A stretch of 64,000 nucleotides of DNA, taken from positions 124,001 through 188,000 of the forward strand of contig NZ_SULM01000007.1 in the NCBI RefSeq assembly GCF_005250615.1, given 5' to 3'. Each line of letters starts with the position of its first letter. Within the stretch, counting starts at the first letter, position 1. Origin of the DNA: Pseudomonas rhizoryzae. Lineage in GTDB: Bacteria; Pseudomonadota; Gammaproteobacteria; Pseudomonadales; Pseudomonadaceae. The notes below the pieces were generated by a model. It ran no database searches and was not told the origin of the DNA. It saw only the letters and a program-made list of their open reading frames with translations. Made by a program: the position numbers and the translations under genes. Below, piece by piece: positions 31,712 through 41,126 of this stretch.

Positions 31712-31878
31712 CTAATGTGGTGTTTCAGAAGTTACCTACACAATTTTGGCGGCGCTTTTTGTCCATGGACGTCGTTGCCCCTCCTCGCCATAGCCCTGCT
31801 ATGACTCGTCCCGGCGCCTAGCCCATGAACAAAAATCACTCGCCAATTCTTGCGCGAACTTCAGAAACACCACACTAG
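31712..31878. repeat. 167-bp imperfect palindrome beside dsbB
   Basis: The outer arms TGTGGTGTTTCAGAAGTT (31716-31733) and AACTTCAGAAACACCACA (31857-31874) are inverted with one mismatch and extend a few bases. Further pairs lie inside: CAATTTTGGCG with CGCCAATT, TTTTTGTCCATGG with CCATGAACAAAAA, and a central CCATAGC...GCTATG. The whole can fold into one long hairpin. Its right end overlaps the dsbB stop codon. It carries no gene and may serve as a terminator; it looks like a dispersed repeat. Confidence 0.75.
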
Positions 31879-32360
31879 CGACGGCGGAAGATCTTGACCA
31901 GGCTCAAGGCCATGAGCAGGACGAAGGCCAGCAGGCTCCATTCGGGGATGCTCAGGCCGAATAGCGTCCAGTTGACCTCGGCGCAATCGGCGGTGCCGTG
32001 CAGCACCAGGCGGATGATCTCCTGGAAGGGCAGCGCCTGCATCATGTAGTCCAGGCTCGGCAGGCAGGCCGCCAGCTCTTCCGCCGGGACCGTCTGCAGA
32101 TAGACCTGGCGGCCGGCGGTGGCAGCGCCGCCAATGGCCAGCAGTAGCAGGATCACGCCATAGACGCGCCCGCCGCGTTTTCCCGGCGCCTGGATGCCGG
32201 CGATCAGGGCAACCACGCCGACCAGGATGAAGAAGATCCGCTGCACCACGCACAGTGGACAGGGCTCGAGGCCGACTACGTGTTCGAGATAGAGACCGAC
32301 AGCCATGAGCATCGCGCAGATCGCGGTCATGAACAGAAAGATGAAGCGGGGACTAGTCAC
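31875..32360 (-). CDS. dsbB: Disulfide bond formation protein B
   Basis: A 161-residue inner-membrane quinone oxidoreductase that reoxidises DsbA. It has four hydrophobic helices, the first cysteine pair in EPCPLCVVQRIFFILV, a second in periplasmic positions (ELAACLPS and TADCAEVNWTLFGLSIPEWSLLAF). In P. aeruginosa the homologue at this locus is called DsbH/DsbB2. I chose a GTG at 32360 with GGAGA upstream; a longer frame upstream overlaps the hem operon terminator. Confidence 0.88.
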   Translation of the reverse strand: MTSPRFIFLFMTAICAMLMAVGLYLEHVVGLEPCPLCVVQRIFFILVGVVALIAGIQAPGKRGGRVYGVILLLLAIGGAATAGRQVYLQTVPAEELAACLPSLDYMMQALPFQEIIRLVLHGTADCAEVNWTLFGLSIPEWSLLAFVLLMALSLVKIFRRR

Positions 32361-32405
32361 GGACGCGCCGTCTCCAATAGGGAATTGGGACGTTACGGTA
32401 GTGAA

Positions 32406-32434
32406 AGCCCGGGCTCCTTTCAAGGACCCGGGCT
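32406..32434 (-). terminator. Probable terminator after hemY
   Basis: AGCCCGGG (32406-32413) and CCCGGGCT (32427-32434) form an 8-bp perfect stem extended inward by TCCTT/AAGGA. It begins 13 bp past the hemY stop on the reverse strand. The following T-run is only TTTC, so termination may be incomplete and dsbB may be partly read through. Confidence 0.65.
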
Positions 32435-32447
32435 GGACAGCGTCGTC

Positions 32448-33656
32448 TTAAACGCGCGTGGCCGGCAGCGAGCCAGGTGCTTGCTCACGCCATTGGCTCT
32501 GCAAGAGCTGCTGGCTGCGGGTGACGTCGCCCAGTTGCATGGCTACCCGCGCCAGTTCGCCGGCAGTAACGGCGGAAGGCCGCTGGGCCAGGCTGGTTTC
32601 CAGGTACTCGCGGGCCTTGCCCCACAGTTGGTTGCTCATGCACAGCCGCCCCAGCGCCAGCAGCAGCACCGGATCCTGGGGGCGGTCCCGGAGCCAGCCT
32701 TCGGCGTGATGCAGCGGTCGGCTGGCATCGCGCGGGCGCAGCTGCCCATAGAGTTCGACCAGCCGCTCATCCCACTGCCGGTTGAGGGTGATGTGCAGCA
32801 CCTCCTCGGCCAGGTCGTCACGGCCGATGGCGCGCAATTGGCGGGCATAGGCCAGCACCACCGAGGAATCACCCTTGAGCGCCGTGGGCACCTGCTGCCA
32901 TTGCGCATCCAAAGCGGACTCGGCGCCCTGCGCAGGCACCTCGTCCAGAGTAGCGATCCATACCTTGCGCTCCAGGTCATCCTGCTCCTGGGGCCGCAGC
33001 ACCTGCTGCTTGCGCAATTGCGGTAGCAGAGCGATCAGCGCCGGCCAGTCACGCAGGGTCACCTGCAGGCGCTGCAGTTGGAGCAATACCTCGCCGTTCT
33101 TCGGGTACTTGGCCTGCAGCGGCGCCAGGCTGTCGCGGGCTTCCAGGTACTGGCCACGGTCGATCTGCAGGCGAGCTTGCTGGAGACCGATGGCCAGCTC
33201 AGCGTGGGGCTCGCGCTCACGCGCCTGGCGCAACAGCCGGTCGCGCTCTTCGAGGTCGCCCAGTTCATTGGCTGCCCGGGCGGCGCCCAAGAGTACGAAC
33301 AGCGGCTGATCGGCGTGTTCGGCAGCGCTTTTCAGGTGTTTGAGGGCGCTGCTCCAGTTGCCTTCGGCGAGTTCCAGCTGGCCCTTATGGCGAGCCTGCT
33401 CCAGGCGCCGCTGGCGATTGTGCCGCGACCAGGGATTGAGCACCTTGCCGGTCAGCCCCAGGGCATTCAGCACCAGCTTGAGGATGTAGAGCGCCAGCCA
33501 GACGGCCACCAGCAGCGCCAGGAAGGCCCAGAGGCTCGATTCGTAGCGGAAGTTGCTATAGGAGAGCAGCACGTAGCCCGGCTCCTTGGCCAGCACCACG
33601 GCGACGCCCAGGCCGACGAGCAGGGCGAACAGGAACAGCAGGTACAGGCGCTTCAT
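32448..33656 (-). CDS. hemY: HemY protein, TPR-containing inner-membrane heme-locus protein
   Basis: A 402-residue protein with two N-terminal helices (LYLLFLFALLVGLGVAVVLA and LWAFLALLVAVWLALYIL) and a long cytosolic or periplasmic part made of TPR-like helical pairs (ALKHLKSAAEHADQPLFVLLGAARAANELGDLEERDRLLRQARERE). It is the gammaproteobacterial HemY, not the Bacillus protoporphyrinogen oxidase of the same name. Its start overlaps the hemX stop by 4 bp. Its role in heme synthesis is not settled. Confidence 0.92.
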   Translation of the reverse strand: MKRLYLLFLFALLVGLGVAVVLAKEPGYVLLSYSNFRYESSLWAFLALLVAVWLALYILKLVLNALGLTGKVLNPWSRHNRQRRLEQARHKGQLELAEGNWSSALKHLKSAAEHADQPLFVLLGAARAANELGDLEERDRLLRQAREREPHAELAIGLQQARLQIDRGQYLEARDSLAPLQAKYPKNGEVLLQLQRLQVTLRDWPALIALLPQLRKQQVLRPQEQDDLERKVWIATLDEVPAQGAESALDAQWQQVPTALKGDSSVVLAYARQLRAIGRDDLAEEVLHITLNRQWDERLVELYGQLRPRDASRPLHHAEGWLRDRPQDPVLLLALGRLCMSNQLWGKAREYLETSLAQRPSAVTAGELARVAMQLGDVTRSQQLLQSQWREQAPGSLPATRV

Positions 33657-34828
33657 GGGCGATTCTCCTGAGCCGCGCCGGCGGCATTGTTCGACTGGAT
33701 GTTCGGCTGGATTTGCTGGCGTTGCGCGATGTAGGCCTGCAGCGCGGTCAGCGCCGGGGTCAGATCGGGCGCCTCGAAGGTCACCGGCCGCTCGGCCAGC
33801 TCTTGCAGGCGCAACTTGACCGCACGGCTATCGGGATTCTGGTTGTTGAAGTAGCCCGCGAGGATGTCTTCGGCCTGTTCGATGGAGAGGCGATAGACCT
33901 CCTGGTTGCCGTTGAGCACCGCCCACTGCGCCTGCTCCAAAGCCAAACTCATGGCCAGGCGGACTTGGGCGAGGGATTCCTCGGCCAGCAGCGGCCGGAT
34001 CGGCTGGTCGGCGGAGAAATCGATACGGAAGTAGCTGGAGATGCGCTGCCGGAAGCTCTGCCACCACTGCTGCAGGGCATTGCTCGGCGGCAGCGCGGGT
34101 TTCTCGACGCCCGGCTGATCGGCCACCGTGGCGGAGAAACGCGGCGGTAGCGGTTCGAGGCTTTGTACCTGGTTACGCAGCGAAGCCAACTGGACGAACA
34201 GCCCAGTGCGATCCAGGTCGGGCAATTGGCGCAGCGTCTGCTGGGCATCGGCGATCTGTTGCCGAGCCGCGAAGGCGGCCGGGTCGTTCTGGGCCTTGAG
34301 GATGTCATCGACGCCCTGCAACAGATTCTGGGCGCTGGGCACGTCCTGCAGCGCGGTCATGCGCAGAGTAGCCATGCGCAGCAGGTGCTCGGCTTCGGTC
34401 AGGCGCCAGGCCTGGCGGCTCTGGCCAACCACTTCCTTGAACTGCTCCGCGAGATGCTGCTGATCGCCCTGCAGGGCGGCCAGTTGGCGGCGGCGCTCTT
34501 CCAACTCGCTGGCCGAGGGCAGGCGGGCCAGATCGGCACTCAACGCCTGGTTGCGCGTTTCCAGCTGACGGAGCTGACTGCGCAGATCCTCGGCCTGGGC
34601 GGCGCTGCTCTGTTCGTTCTGGCGCACCTGCTGCAGTTGCCAGACGCTCCAGCCACCCAGCCCCAGACCACCCGCGGCCACCAGCAGGGCCAGCAGCGCC
34701 AGACCGGATGCCTTGCCCGAGCCCTTGCGGCGCACGCTGGCGGGAGGCGACGCCGGCGGGGGCGTGGCGGCGGTCACGACAGGATCGGGAGAGACGTCGT
34801 CGGCGCGGGGGGCTTGAGTTTCGCTCAC
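33653..34828 (-). CDS. hemX: HemX membrane protein
   Basis: A 391-residue protein with a proline-rich cytosolic N-terminus, one helix (ALLALLVAAGGLGLGGWSVW, near residues 46-65), and a long coiled coil (QNEQSSAAQAEDLRSQLRQLETRNQALSADL), then the conserved RLTEAEHLLRMATLRMTALthe and QQWWQSFRQRISSYFRI segments. It is often annotated as uroporphyrinogen III methyltransferase, but no methyltransferase motif is present. I chose GTG at 34828 with AAGGA upstream; the frame is open further upstream through hemD. Confidence 0.9.
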   Translation of the reverse strand: MSETQAPRADDVSPDPVVTAATPPPASPPASVRRKGSGKASGLALLALLVAAGGLGLGGWSVWQLQQVRQNEQSSAAQAEDLRSQLRQLETRNQALSADLARLPSASELEERRRQLAALQGDQQHLAEQFKEVVGQSRQAWRLTEAEHLLRMATLRMTALQDVPSAQNLLQGVDDILKAQNDPAAFAARQQIADAQQTLRQLPDLDRTGLFVQLASLRNQVQSLEPLPPRFSATVADQPGVEKPALPPSNALQQWWQSFRQRISSYFRIDFSADQPIRPLLAEESLAQVRLAMSLALEQAQWAVLNGNQEVYRLSIEQAEDILAGYFNNQNPDSRAVKLRLQELAERPVTFEAPDLTPALTALQAYIAQRQQIQPNIQSNNAAGAAQENRP

Positions 34829-34845
34829 GGGAATTCCTTGTAGGG

Positions 34846-35604
34846 TCAATCCGGATGGTGGTGGGCTAGCGCGGCGGCGAGGGCGCCGGCATTGGCGCCC
34901 TCGCACTCGATCACGCGGTGGCAGCCGCTCGCGCGGGCCAGCTCGGCCACGCGGGCGCTGGGTACCAGCAGGGGATAACGGCGCAACTCGGGCCAATCCG
35001 CACCCGCACAGGCCTGCAGATGCGCGAAACCCTGCCCACTGCTGACCATGATGGCATTCAGGCGTTCCGCTGTCAGAGTCTCTAGGATCAGCCCCGCAGG
35101 GTAATCCGGGCACTGGCGGCGATAGAGTTCGAGTACCTCGACCTGGGCACCACGGGCGGTCAGGGTCTCGACCAAGAGCTCGCGTCCGCCCTCGCCACGC
35201 AGCAACAATACCTGAGGATCGGGACGTTGCAGGGCTTCGTCCAGCGCCGGCAGTGCCAGCAGGCCTTCGCTGTCTTCGCGCTCGGGGTAATGCACCGGCA
35301 GGCCATAGTCGTCGAGCACCGCGGCGGTAGCCGCGCCCACGGCGAACCAGGCCTGCAGCGGCGGCTGCGGCCAGTAGCGATCCAGGGCGGCGAGTCCGAG
35401 GCGGGCGGCTGGCTTGCTCACCACCAGCACGGCGGCGTAGCGGTCGAGATCGAGCCAGAGCGAGCGCTGTTCAGGGGTTTCCGCCAGGGGCTGCAGTTCC
35501 AGCAGCGGCAGGCTGGCCGTGGCGATGCCCACCGTCTCCAGGGCGGCGGCCAGGGGTGGATTCTCCTCCGCCGGCCGGGTCAGCAGCAGTCGCCAGGCGC
35601 TCAT
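34846..35604 (-). CDS. hemD: Uroporphyrinogen-III synthase
   Basis: A 252-residue enzyme that closes and inverts the tetrapyrrole ring. The sequence starts [26 protein letters not shown], with [30 protein letters not shown] and the C-terminal half [20 protein letters not shown]; HemD is poorly conserved but this pattern and the place between hemC and hemX settle it. The ATG at 35604 overlaps the hemC stop (ATGA). Confidence 0.92.
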   Translation of the reverse strand: MSAWRLLLTRPAEENPPLAAALETVGIATASLPLLELQPLAETPEQRSLWLDLDRYAAVLVVSKPAARLGLAALDRYWPQPPLQAWFAVGAATAAVLDDYGLPVHYPEREDSEGLLALPALDEALQRPDPQVLLLRGEGGRELLVETLTARGAQVEVLELYRRQCPDYPAGLILETLTAERLNAIMVSSGQGFAHLQACAGADWPELRRYPLLVPSARVAELARASGCHRVIECEGANAGALAAALAHHHPD

Positions 35605-36545
35605 GATGCGCCGGAGGCCCCATAGACGGTATCGAGAATGCCCTGGGCGCCCTGGGCCAGCAGGTCTTCGGCCACCGTCACGCCCAGCCCGGCCGGGTCG
35701 TTCAGTGGGCCGCGGGCTTCGGCGCGCAGCAGCAGGCCACCATCGGGCTGGCCGACCAGGCCGCGCAGCCAGAGCAGTTCGCCTTCCTGCACCGCATAGC
35801 AGGCGATAGGCACCTGGCAGCCGCCATTGAGACGCCGATTCAGGGCGCGCTCGGCGGCGACGCGGCGTTCGGTGTCGACATGGTGCAGGGGTTCGAGCAG
35901 GGCATGGATCTCGGCATCGTCGGTGCGGCACTCGATGCCCACGGCGCCTTGGCCACCGGCGGGCAGACTGTCCTCGACGCTGAGGGACTCGCGGATGCGC
36001 GCGGCGAAGCCTAGACGGATCAGACCGGCTGCGGCGAGGATGATGGCGTCGTAGTCATCGGCATCGAGCTTGGCCAGGCGGGTATTGACGTTGCCGCGCA
36101 GAAAGCGGATTTCGAGATCCGGGCGCAGGGCCAGCAACTGGGCCTGGCGCCTCAGGCTGGAGGTACCCACCACGCTGCCCTGGGGCAGATCGGCGAGCCG
36201 GGCATAGCGGTTGGAGACGAAGGCATCGCGCGGGTCTTCACGCTCGCAGATGGCGTACAGCCCGAGGCCCTGCGGAAACTCCATGGGCACGTCTTTCATG
36301 GAGTGCACGGCGATATCGGCGCTGCCGTCGAGCAGGGCATTTTCCAGCTCCTTGACGAACAATCCCTTGCCGCCGATTTTGGCCAGGGGCGCGTCCAGCA
36401 GCTTGTCGCCACGACTGGTCATGGGCAGCAGGCTCACCCGCAATCCTGGATGCGCCGCTTCGAGGCGGGCTTTCACATAGTCGGCTTGCCACAGCGCCAG
36501 GGCACTCTGGCGCGTAGCGATACGAATTTCGCGGAGCATGGACAT
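35601..36545 (-). CDS. hemC: Porphobilinogen deaminase (hydroxymethylbilane synthase)
   Basis: A 314-residue enzyme condensing four porphobilinogens. Sites include [21 protein letters not shown], the [26 protein letters not shown] and [11 protein letters not shown] substrate regions, [35 protein letters not shown], and the dipyrromethane-cofactor cysteine in [13 protein letters not shown]. The frame opens at a GTG three codons upstream; an ATG at 36545 is more likely, with another at 36539. It is followed by hemD, hemX and hemY in an overlapping operon, about 90 bp after algR. Confidence 0.95.
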   Translation of the reverse strand: MSMLREIRIATRQSALALWQADYVKARLEAAHPGLRVSLLPMTSRGDKLLDAPLAKIGGKGLFVKELENALLDGSADIAVHSMKDVPMEFPQGLGLYAICEREDPRDAFVSNRYARLADLPQGSVVGTSSLRRQAQLLALRPDLEIRFLRGNVNTRLAKLDADDYDAIILAAAGLIRLGFAARIRESLSVEDSLPAGGQGAVGIECRTDDAEIHALLEPLHHVDTERRVAAERALNRRLNGGCQVPIACYAVQEGELLWLRGLVGQPDGGLLLRAEARGPLNDPAGLGVTVAEDLLAQGAQGILDTVYGASGAS

Positions 36546-36632
36546 TACCGGCACGTCAGATTGCCGGCCATCATAGCAGGTCGACCGGCGCCTCTCCCCC
36601 GCTGCGCGCCGGTCATCGACGTGGCAGCGACG

Positions 36633-37379
36633 TCAGATGCTGTGCATCAGGCGGCGCACGCCGGCGACGTGACGGCGGCTGACGGTCAGCGCATCGCCGT
36701 TCATGCCCTTGAGGAACAGCTGGAAGTGCCCCAACGGCGTGCGTTGCAGTCGCTCGATGCGCTCGCGGGAGACCAGGGCATTGCGGTGAATCCGCACGAA
36801 GCGCTCGCCGAATTCGTCTTCCAGCGCCTTGAGCGGCTCGTCCAGCAACACCTCGCCCCCGGAGTGTCTCAGGGTCACGTACTTGTGGTCGGCGATGAAG
36901 TAGACCACGTCGTCCAGCGGAATCAGCTCGATCCCCTTGCGGGTGCGGGCACTGATGTGGCTACGCGGCCCCGGACCGCCGCTGGCTGGCGGCTTGGTCA
37001 GCGCAGCCAGTTGCATGCGGTTGGGGCGCTGGGCCTTGCTCAGGGCCGCGGCCAGATCTTCCTGGCGGACCGGCTTGACCAGATAGCCCACGGCGCTCAC
37101 CTGGAAGGCGTCGAGCGCGTATTCGTCGTGGGCGGTGACGAAGATCACTGCGGGCGGCGATTCGCGCTCACAGAGCCGCGCCGCCACCTGCAAGCCGTCC
37201 AGACCCGGCATGCGGATGTCGAGCAGGACGATGTCTGGTTTGAGGTTTTCAACCAAAGCGAGGGCTTCCTCACCGTTGGTGGCTGTCGGCTCCAGGGCGG
37301 TATAACCGTCCAGTTGCCCCACCAGACGGGCCAGACGCTCGCGCGCCAAGGGTTCGTCATCGACGATCAGGACATTCAT
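36633..37379 (-). CDS. algR: Response regulator AlgR (LytTR DNA-binding)
   Basis: A 248-residue response regulator. The receiver domain has DD at 7-8, phospho-acceptor Asp54 (IVLLDIRMPGLDG), Thr in VTAHD and Lys in VKPV. A glycine/proline linker leads to a LytTR domain (SHISARTRKGIELIPLDDVVYFIADHKYVTLRHSGGEVLLDEPLKALEDEF). It controls alginate, twitching and virulence genes in P. aeruginosa. It lies 4 bp after algZ and is followed by hemC, as in other pseudomonads. Confidence 0.96.
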   Translation of the reverse strand: MNVLIVDDEPLARERLARLVGQLDGYTALEPTATNGEEALALVENLKPDIVLLDIRMPGLDGLQVAARLCERESPPAVIFVTAHDEYALDAFQVSAVGYLVKPVRQEDLAAALSKAQRPNRMQLAALTKPPASGGPGPRSHISARTRKGIELIPLDDVVYFIADHKYVTLRHSGGEVLLDEPLKALEDEFGERFVRIHRNALVSRERIERLQRTPLGHFQLFLKGMNGDALTVSRRHVAGVRRLMHSI

Positions 37380-37383
37380 AAGC

Positions 37384-38460
37384 TCAGGCTTCCCGCATGA
37401 GTCGCTCGCATGGATAGCGAAGAGACGTTGTATGCCGCTGGTCGCGGCGTTCGATTTTGAGACTCGCAGCTGGTCCGAAAAGTGCCGTCAACCGCGCTTC
37501 GATATTGCTCAAAGCTTGACGAGTGCCCTTGGGTGGACGCGGCTGCTGCTCGACCTCAGGGTCGTAGGGGTTGCTGATGACCAGTTCGAATACCCCATCC
37601 AGATAGTTGGCGTAGATGGTGACCAGCCCGCCTTCGATGCGCGGCGCGACACCGTAGATCAAGGCATTTTCCAGCAGTGGCTGGAGGGTCAGCTGGGGGA
37701 TCGGCAGGTCGGCCGGCACCCCGTCGACGTCCCATTGCAGCTTCAGCCGGTCGCCCAGGCGCAGCCGTTCGATTTCCAGGTAACGCCGCGACAGCTCCAG
37801 TTCTTCCACCCAGCGCACCCTGGTACCGGGCTGGGCCAGGCTGGCGCGGAACAGTGCCGACAGGTCCAGCACTGCGCGCTCGGCCTTGTCGGCATCCAGG
37901 GCGACCAGGCTGGCGATGCTGTTCAGGCTGTTGAACAGGAAGTGCGGGCGGATGCGCGCCTGCAAGGATTCGATGCGCGCCTGCAATTCGGCCTGCTGCT
38001 GGCGACGCCACTGGCTCTGCAGCCAGAAGTAGCGCAGCAGCAGCATGGACATGATGAAGGCGATCAGCGCGTGCCTCATGTACAGCCGTACCTCGCCCAC
38101 CCGCTGTAGCGGACCGGCCAGTTGCAGCCAGTCGGCCACCAGGGTGCAACCCAGCGTCAGCGCCACCACGATGGCGCAGCAGAGACCGCCGGCCACCACT
38201 GGCCGATGCCGCGCGAGCCAAGGCCGCAGACGGCAGAGCAGCGCCGCCGACAGCAGCACGATCCACTGCACGAACAACGACACCAGCGCCAGGCGGATCC
38301 AGTTGAACTGCAGGGTGAAGGGCTCGGCCAGCACCAGGACCAGCACCAGCAACTCCGCCAGCACCACCAGGACGAGCAGCGCCTCCGGCTCGCACAGGGC
38401 CGGGACGAAGAAGTCATCGACCTTCACCGGCCGAGGGGTTTTGCGGCGTTCGAGCATCAT
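37384..38460 (-). CDS. algZ: Sensor AlgZ/FimS (LytS-type histidine kinase)
   Basis: A 358-residue membrane kinase with about four to five helices in the first 145 residues, then the His_kinase box with the phospho-acceptor in RPHFLFNSLNSIASLVALD (His near 173), and an ATPase-like part with LLENALIYGVAPRIEGG and KGTRQALSNIEARLTALFG. The glycine-rich G box of ordinary kinases is reduced, as known for FimS. It is the cognate partner of AlgR directly downstream. The start could be either of two adjacent ATGs. Confidence 0.94.
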   Translation of the reverse strand: MMLERRKTPRPVKVDDFFVPALCEPEALLVLVVLAELLVLVLVLAEPFTLQFNWIRLALVSLFVQWIVLLSAALLCRLRPWLARHRPVVAGGLCCAIVVALTLGCTLVADWLQLAGPLQRVGEVRLYMRHALIAFIMSMLLLRYFWLQSQWRRQQQAELQARIESLQARIRPHFLFNSLNSIASLVALDADKAERAVLDLSALFRASLAQPGTRVRWVEELELSRRYLEIERLRLGDRLKLQWDVDGVPADLPIPQLTLQPLLENALIYGVAPRIEGGLVTIYANYLDGVFELVISNPYDPEVEQQPRPPKGTRQALSNIEARLTALFGPAASLKIERRDQRHTTSLRYPCERLMREA

Positions 38461-38588
38461 GAGCCGCAGTGTGGTTCAGATACCGCTCGTCGGCAAGCCG
38501 CCTCCGTTGATTCCGGCAGCAAGGCGCTCAGGACTGTTATCATCGGCACCCTTCAACTCCACCGATAAGCCCAGCAGCAGGCCGATCC

Positions 38589-39983
38589 ATGAGCAGCGAA
38601 AAAACCAACCAGTCCTGGGGCGGACGCTTCAGCGAGCCCGTCGACGCCTTCGTCGCCCGCTTCACCGCTTCGGTGGACTTCGACAAGCGCCTCTACCGCC
38701 ACGACATCCTCGGCAGCCAGGCCCATGCCCGCATGCTGGCCCAGGCCGGGGTGCTCAGCACAGCCGAACGCGACGCCATCGTCGCCGGCCTGGACGAGAT
38801 CCGCGGCGAAATCGAGGCCGGCACCTTCGAGTGGCGCGTCGATCTGGAAGACGTGCACATGAACATCGAGGCGCGCCTGACCGAGCGCCTGGGCGTGGTC
38901 GGCAAGAAGCTGCACACCGGTCGCAGCCGTAATGACCAGGTGGCCACCGACATCCGCCTCTGGCTGCGCGACGAGATCGACGCCATCCTCGCCGAGCTGA
39001 ATCGCCTGCAAGAAGGCCTGCTGCAACTGGCGGAGGCCGAAGCCGACACCATCATGCCCGGCTTCACCCACCTGCAGACCGCCCAGCCGGTGACCTTCGG
39101 CCACCACCTGCTGGCCTGGTTCGAGATGCTTTCTCGCGACCATGAGCGCCTGGTGGACTGTCGCAAGCGCGTCAACCGCATGCCCCTGGGCAGTGCGGCG
39201 CTGGCTGGCACCACCTATCCCATCCAGCGCCAGGTCACCTGCGAACTGCTGGGTTTCGAGGCCATTGGCGGCAATTCCCTGGACGGCGTCTCGGATCGCG
39301 ACTTCGCCATCGAATTCTGCGCCGCGGCGTCCCTGGCGATGATGCACCTGTCGCGCTTTTCCGAAGAGCTGGTGCTCTGGACCAGCGCCCAGTTCCAGTT
39401 CATCGACCTGCCCGATCGCTTCTGCACCGGCTCCTCGATCATGCCGCAGAAGAAGAATCCCGACGTCCCCGAACTGGTGCGCGGCAAGACCGGCCGGGTG
39501 TTTGGCGCCCTCACTGGTCTGCTGACCCTGATGAAGGGCCAGCCACTGGCGTACAACAAGGACAACCAGGAAGACAAGGAACCGCTGTTCGACGCCGCGG
39601 ATACCCTGCGCGACTCCCTGCGCGCCTTCGCCGACATGGTTCCGGCCATCAAGCCCAAGCGCGAGATCATGCGCGAGGCCGCGCGCCGTGGCTTCTCCAC
39701 CGCCACGGACCTGGCCGACTACTTGGTGCGCAAGGGCCTGCCCTTCCGCGATTGCCACGAGATCGTCGGCCACGCGGTGAAGTACGGCGTCGATAGCGGC
39801 AAGGACCTGGCCGAAATGAGCCTGGACGAACTGCGTCGCTTCAGCGACCAGATCGAGCAAGACGTCTTCGCGGTCCTGACCCTGGAAGGTTCGGTCAACG
39901 CCCGCGACCACATCGGCGGTACCGCGCCGGCCCAGGTCCGCGCCGCCGTGGCTCGCGGTCGCGAGTTGCTGGCCCAGCGCTGA
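38589..39983 (+). CDS. argH: Argininosuccinate lyase
   Basis: A 464-residue enzyme, last step of arginine synthesis. Visible are [19 protein letters not shown] at the start, [19 protein letters not shown], the catalytic-His region [21 protein letters not shown], and the fumarase-family signature [16 protein letters not shown] near residue 280. It is divergent from algZ across 128 bp. A TATCAT box at 38538-38543 may be its -10 element. Full length with no odd residues. Confidence 0.97.
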   Translation: MSSEKTNQSWGGRFSEPVDAFVARFTASVDFDKRLYRHDILGSQAHARMLAQAGVLSTAERDAIVAGLDEIRGEIEAGTFEWRVDLEDVHMNIEARLTERLGVVGKKLHTGRSRNDQVATDIRLWLRDEIDAILAELNRLQEGLLQLAEAEADTIMPGFTHLQTAQPVTFGHHLLAWFEMLSRDHERLVDCRKRVNRMPLGSAALAGTTYPIQRQVTCELLGFEAIGGNSLDGVSDRDFAIEFCAAASLAMMHLSRFSEELVLWTSAQFQFIDLPDRFCTGSSIMPQKKNPDVPELVRGKTGRVFGALTGLLTLMKGQPLAYNKDNQEDKEPLFDAADTLRDSLRAFADMVPAIKPKREIMREAARRGFSTATDLADYLVRKGLPFRDCHEIVGHAVKYGVDSGKDLAEMSLDELRRFSDQIEQDVFAVLTLEGSVNARDHIGGTAPAQVRAAVARGRELLAQR

Positions 39984-40325
39984 GAGCCAGCACGCTCCCT
40001 GCGGCCGCCGCTTCCAGAGGGTGGCCTGCTTGGGAGCGGGCAGACTAGCCTGGCACCTGTTCGGCGTTAGGCTAGTGCCCCCTCGGGCGCTGGATGCGCC
40101 ATACCGTCTATCGGCAGCACCAGCGGGCGAAAAAAGCAGGCCGCAGGCCCAAAACGGCGCCTGATGTGTCGGCAACCGCTCTACGACGGGGGGCTCTTTG
40201 ACCGAGCGCTCCGGACACCCCAGAGCGGACGCCGCCCACCCGCGAATAGGTACGACGACTGGCACTCAGGCCTCCGGAAAGCCGGCCGATACTGAGGACT
40301 TGACCAGCCTTTCGAGTCAAGCCTC
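39984..40325 (+). promoter_or_regulatory. 342-bp gap before the GH114 gene, ending in a start-proximal hairpin
   Basis: No gene or known riboswitch was recognised in this gap. At its end, GAGG-A-CTTGAC (40294-40304) pairs with GTCAAG-CCTC (40316-40325) leaving an 11-base loop, and the next three bases are the ATG of the GH114 gene. The only good Shine-Dalgarno-like GAGG lies in the left arm of this stem. Confidence 0.45.
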
Positions 40326-41090
40326 ATGCGCCTTTCAGCTTGTTCCATCCTGCTTTGCGGACTGTTCGCCGCTGCCTCCAGTCACGCGACCCTGCCCGCA
40401 CCGTTGCCCCAGACCCTCACCTGGCACGTCCAACTGAACGGCGTGTTGCAGAAGCCCAACCGGACCTTCTACGACATCGACCTCTACGACACCAGCAAGG
40501 CGGTGATCGCCAATCTGAAGGGCAATGGCAAGACGGTGATCTGCTATTTCAGCGCTGGCACCTGGGAAGACTGGCGTCCGGATGCCGCCCTCTACCCCAA
40601 GGCTGCCCTGGGCAAGGCGCTGGATGCCTGGCCGGGTGAGCGCTGGCTGGACATCCGCCGTGCTGATGTCCGCACCCTGTTGGCCAAGCGCCTGGACCTG
40701 GCCGTGCAGAAGGGCTGCCAGGGCGTGGACCCGGACAACGTCGACGGCTACACCAACCCGAACGGCCTCAAGCTGACCAAGGCCCAGCAGCTGGACTTCC
40801 TCAACTGGCTGGCCGACGAAGCCCACAAGCGCTCGCTGCTGGTAGGCCTGAAGAATGCCATCGAGCTGATCCCCAGCGTCTACGGCAAGTTCGACTTCGC
40901 TCTCAACGAGAGCTGCTACGACTACGCCGAGTGCAATGCCTACAGCTACTTCCGCACCCAGAAGAAGCCGGTGATGATCATCGACTACGGTCCCTACAGC
41001 ACCAAGCGCTGCAGCCAGGCCAAGACCTCCGGCTACAACCTGCAGTTCTATCCGCTGTCGCTGGCGGCCCTGGGCACGGCCTGCAAGTAG
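40326..41090 (+). CDS. Secreted endo-alpha-1,4-polygalactosaminidase-like protein (GH114 family)
   Basis: A 254-residue protein with signal peptide RLSACSILLCGLFAAASSHA, then LTWHVQLNGVL, KTVICYFSAGTWEDWRPDA, WLDIRRADVRTLLAKRLDLAVQKGCQGVDPDNVDGYTNPNG, VGLKNAIELIPSVYGKFDFALNESCYDYAECNAY. The acidic residues in DPDNVDGY and NESCY are the expected active-site carboxylates of this TIM-barrel family. The hydrolase domain of PelA is related, so a galactosamine-rich polymer is a reasonable substrate. No signs of a lipobox or operon partner. Confidence 0.85.
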   Translation: MRLSACSILLCGLFAAASSHATLPAPLPQTLTWHVQLNGVLQKPNRTFYDIDLYDTSKAVIANLKGNGKTVICYFSAGTWEDWRPDAALYPKAALGKALDAWPGERWLDIRRADVRTLLAKRLDLAVQKGCQGVDPDNVDGYTNPNGLKLTKAQQLDFLNWLADEAHKRSLLVGLKNAIELIPSVYGKFDFALNESCYDYAECNAYSYFRTQKKPVMIIDYGPYSTKRCSQAKTSGYNLQFYPLSLAALGTACK

Positions 41091-41126
41091 CCAAGGCGCG
41101 GGGCCTGGCTACTGACTACAGCCGTC

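Noticed and set aside
33653-34828. HemX as a uroporphyrinogen-III C-methyltransferase
   Set aside because: The protein has a transmembrane helix and coiled coil and no methyltransferase motif; the name is a common transferred error.
39984-40325. A c-di-GMP or other riboswitch before the GH114-like gene
   Set aside because: The conserved landmarks of the GEMM motifs are not present; only the hairpin beside the start codon is supported.
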